This document shows positions 5,233 to 5,630 of a stretch of DNA of 5,630 bases, piece after piece; the stretch's first letter is position 1; every line of letters begins with the position of its first letter. The notes beneath the pieces are model-generated. The model made no database searches, was not told the origin of the DNA, and saw only the letters and a list, made by a program, of their open reading frames with translations. Both the position numbers and the translations under genes were made by a program. This DNA is from Dehalococcoidales bacterium (GTDB lineage Bacteria; Chloroflexota; Dehalococcoidia; Dehalococcoidales; RBG-16-60-22). Location of the stretch: the NCBI GenBank assembly GCA_026416775.1, contig JAOAEN010000088.1, forward strand, positions 244-5,873. Direction: 5' to 3'.

Positions 5233-5630
5233 TCACAGTTCTTTGGTATCACCACCCACGGTTCTCACCATGAGCTTACCTGTGGCAACATAAAGCTTGA
5301 CCGTGCGCCCCATCGTTCCCCCGACATCAGCGGCGACAAGTTCAATACCATCGCGGGCAAGCGCCGCCTTGATCGCGGCAAGATTCCGCTCACCCGTCTT
5401 GAAGGTATCCCGAAGCCCCCGGGCGAGCGTCATCTGGGCACCACCGGCAATCTTGGCAAGCAAATGCTGCCTTGAGCCCCCGTGCCTGATCACCTGTCCC
5501 ACGAGAAACGGGACACTGGTATCCGCAAACCGCGCGGGACTGGCGGCTGCCGCCCCGTCGTGCACGGGCAGGACAACATGGGCCATCCCCCCGATCCTGG
5601 CAAGACCATCGTAGATGCAGAGGGCAATGC
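5233..5630 (-). CDS. cheD: Chemoreceptor glutamine deamidase CheD (start missing)
   Basis: CheD deamidates receptor glutamines and, in Bacillus-type systems, interacts with CheC to tune adaptation. The frame continues to the window edge, reading IALCIYDGLARIGGMAHVVL, so the N-terminal part is cut off and the internal Met at 5586 is not the start. The next codon, split by the edge, is NGC, consistent with TGC for the catalytic cysteine of the GSC motif. Seen inside are the active-site histidine of GGMAHVVLP, KIAGGAQM (family K.fGGA.M), TGERN (family iG.RN) and VGGTMGRTVKLYVATGKLMV near the C-terminus. All are in the order of the CheD family. The downstream gap to cheY is 39 bases, consistent with one operon. 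A cheC, which often lies beside cheD, is not visible. Confidence 0.94.
   Translation of the reverse strand, partial: IALCIYDGLARIGGMAHVVLPVHDGAAAASPARFADTSVPFLVGQVIRHGGSRQHLLAKIAGGAQMTLARGLRDTFKTGERNLAAIKAALARDGIELVAADVGGTMGRTVKLYVATGKLMVRTVGGDTKEL

Noticed and set aside
4193..5475. Plus-strand open frames at 4193-4747 and 4744-5475
   Set aside because: They lie opposite cheB, cheY and cheD, which carry complete catalytic motifs. No domain or ribosome binding site supports the plus-strand frames.

Overview
The window looks like bacterial chromosome from an anaerobic, possibly thermophilic Firmicute of the clostridial/Peptococcaceae type. The evidence is a Bacillus-style CheY, a cheD gene next to cheY/cheB/cheR, strong AGGAGG ribosome binding sites and fairly high GC in the main operon. 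The lineage is inferred, not proven.

Right part (about 1026-5630, minus strand): a tightly packed chemotaxis operon transcribed right to left. The order is cheD (start cut off by the window edge), cheY, cheB, cheR, an HD-GYP domain gene, and a last gene of unknown function. CheD modifies receptors and CheR and CheB methylate and demethylate them. CheY is the diffusible response regulator that signals to the flagellar switch. The two final genes are the unusual part. The HD-GYP protein has lost several catalytic metal ligands. The last protein starts with a near copy of the FliM N-terminal CheY-phosphate docking peptide (LSQAEIDAL), followed by a proline-rich hexapeptide-repeat tether, a probable coiled coil and a CxxC...CxxC zinc ribbon. 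It is not FliM or FliY. The junctions cheR/HD-GYP (TGATG) and HD-GYP/last gene (TAGTG) overlap by one base, so the set is probably translated as coupled units. A hairpin directly after the last stop is a plausible weak terminator.

Boundary (about 925-1010, plus strand): the 3' half of a tRNA-Lys(TTT) gene, from the anticodon loop to the discriminator base, with no matching 5' half. This is the usual footprint of an integrative element inserted into a tRNA gene. The orientation places the element to the left and the ancestral chromosome to the right.

Left part (1 to about 966): DNA of visibly lower GC holding small plus-strand genes. These are an unknown 57-residue ORF, an unknown gene that appears split by a frameshift (or is two overlapping ORFs), and a small HTH protein of the excisionase/MerR-like type. 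The HTH gene is driven by a near-consensus sigma-A promoter whose predicted start falls on or next to the GTG start codon. No integrase is seen; if the element is complete it should lie further left.
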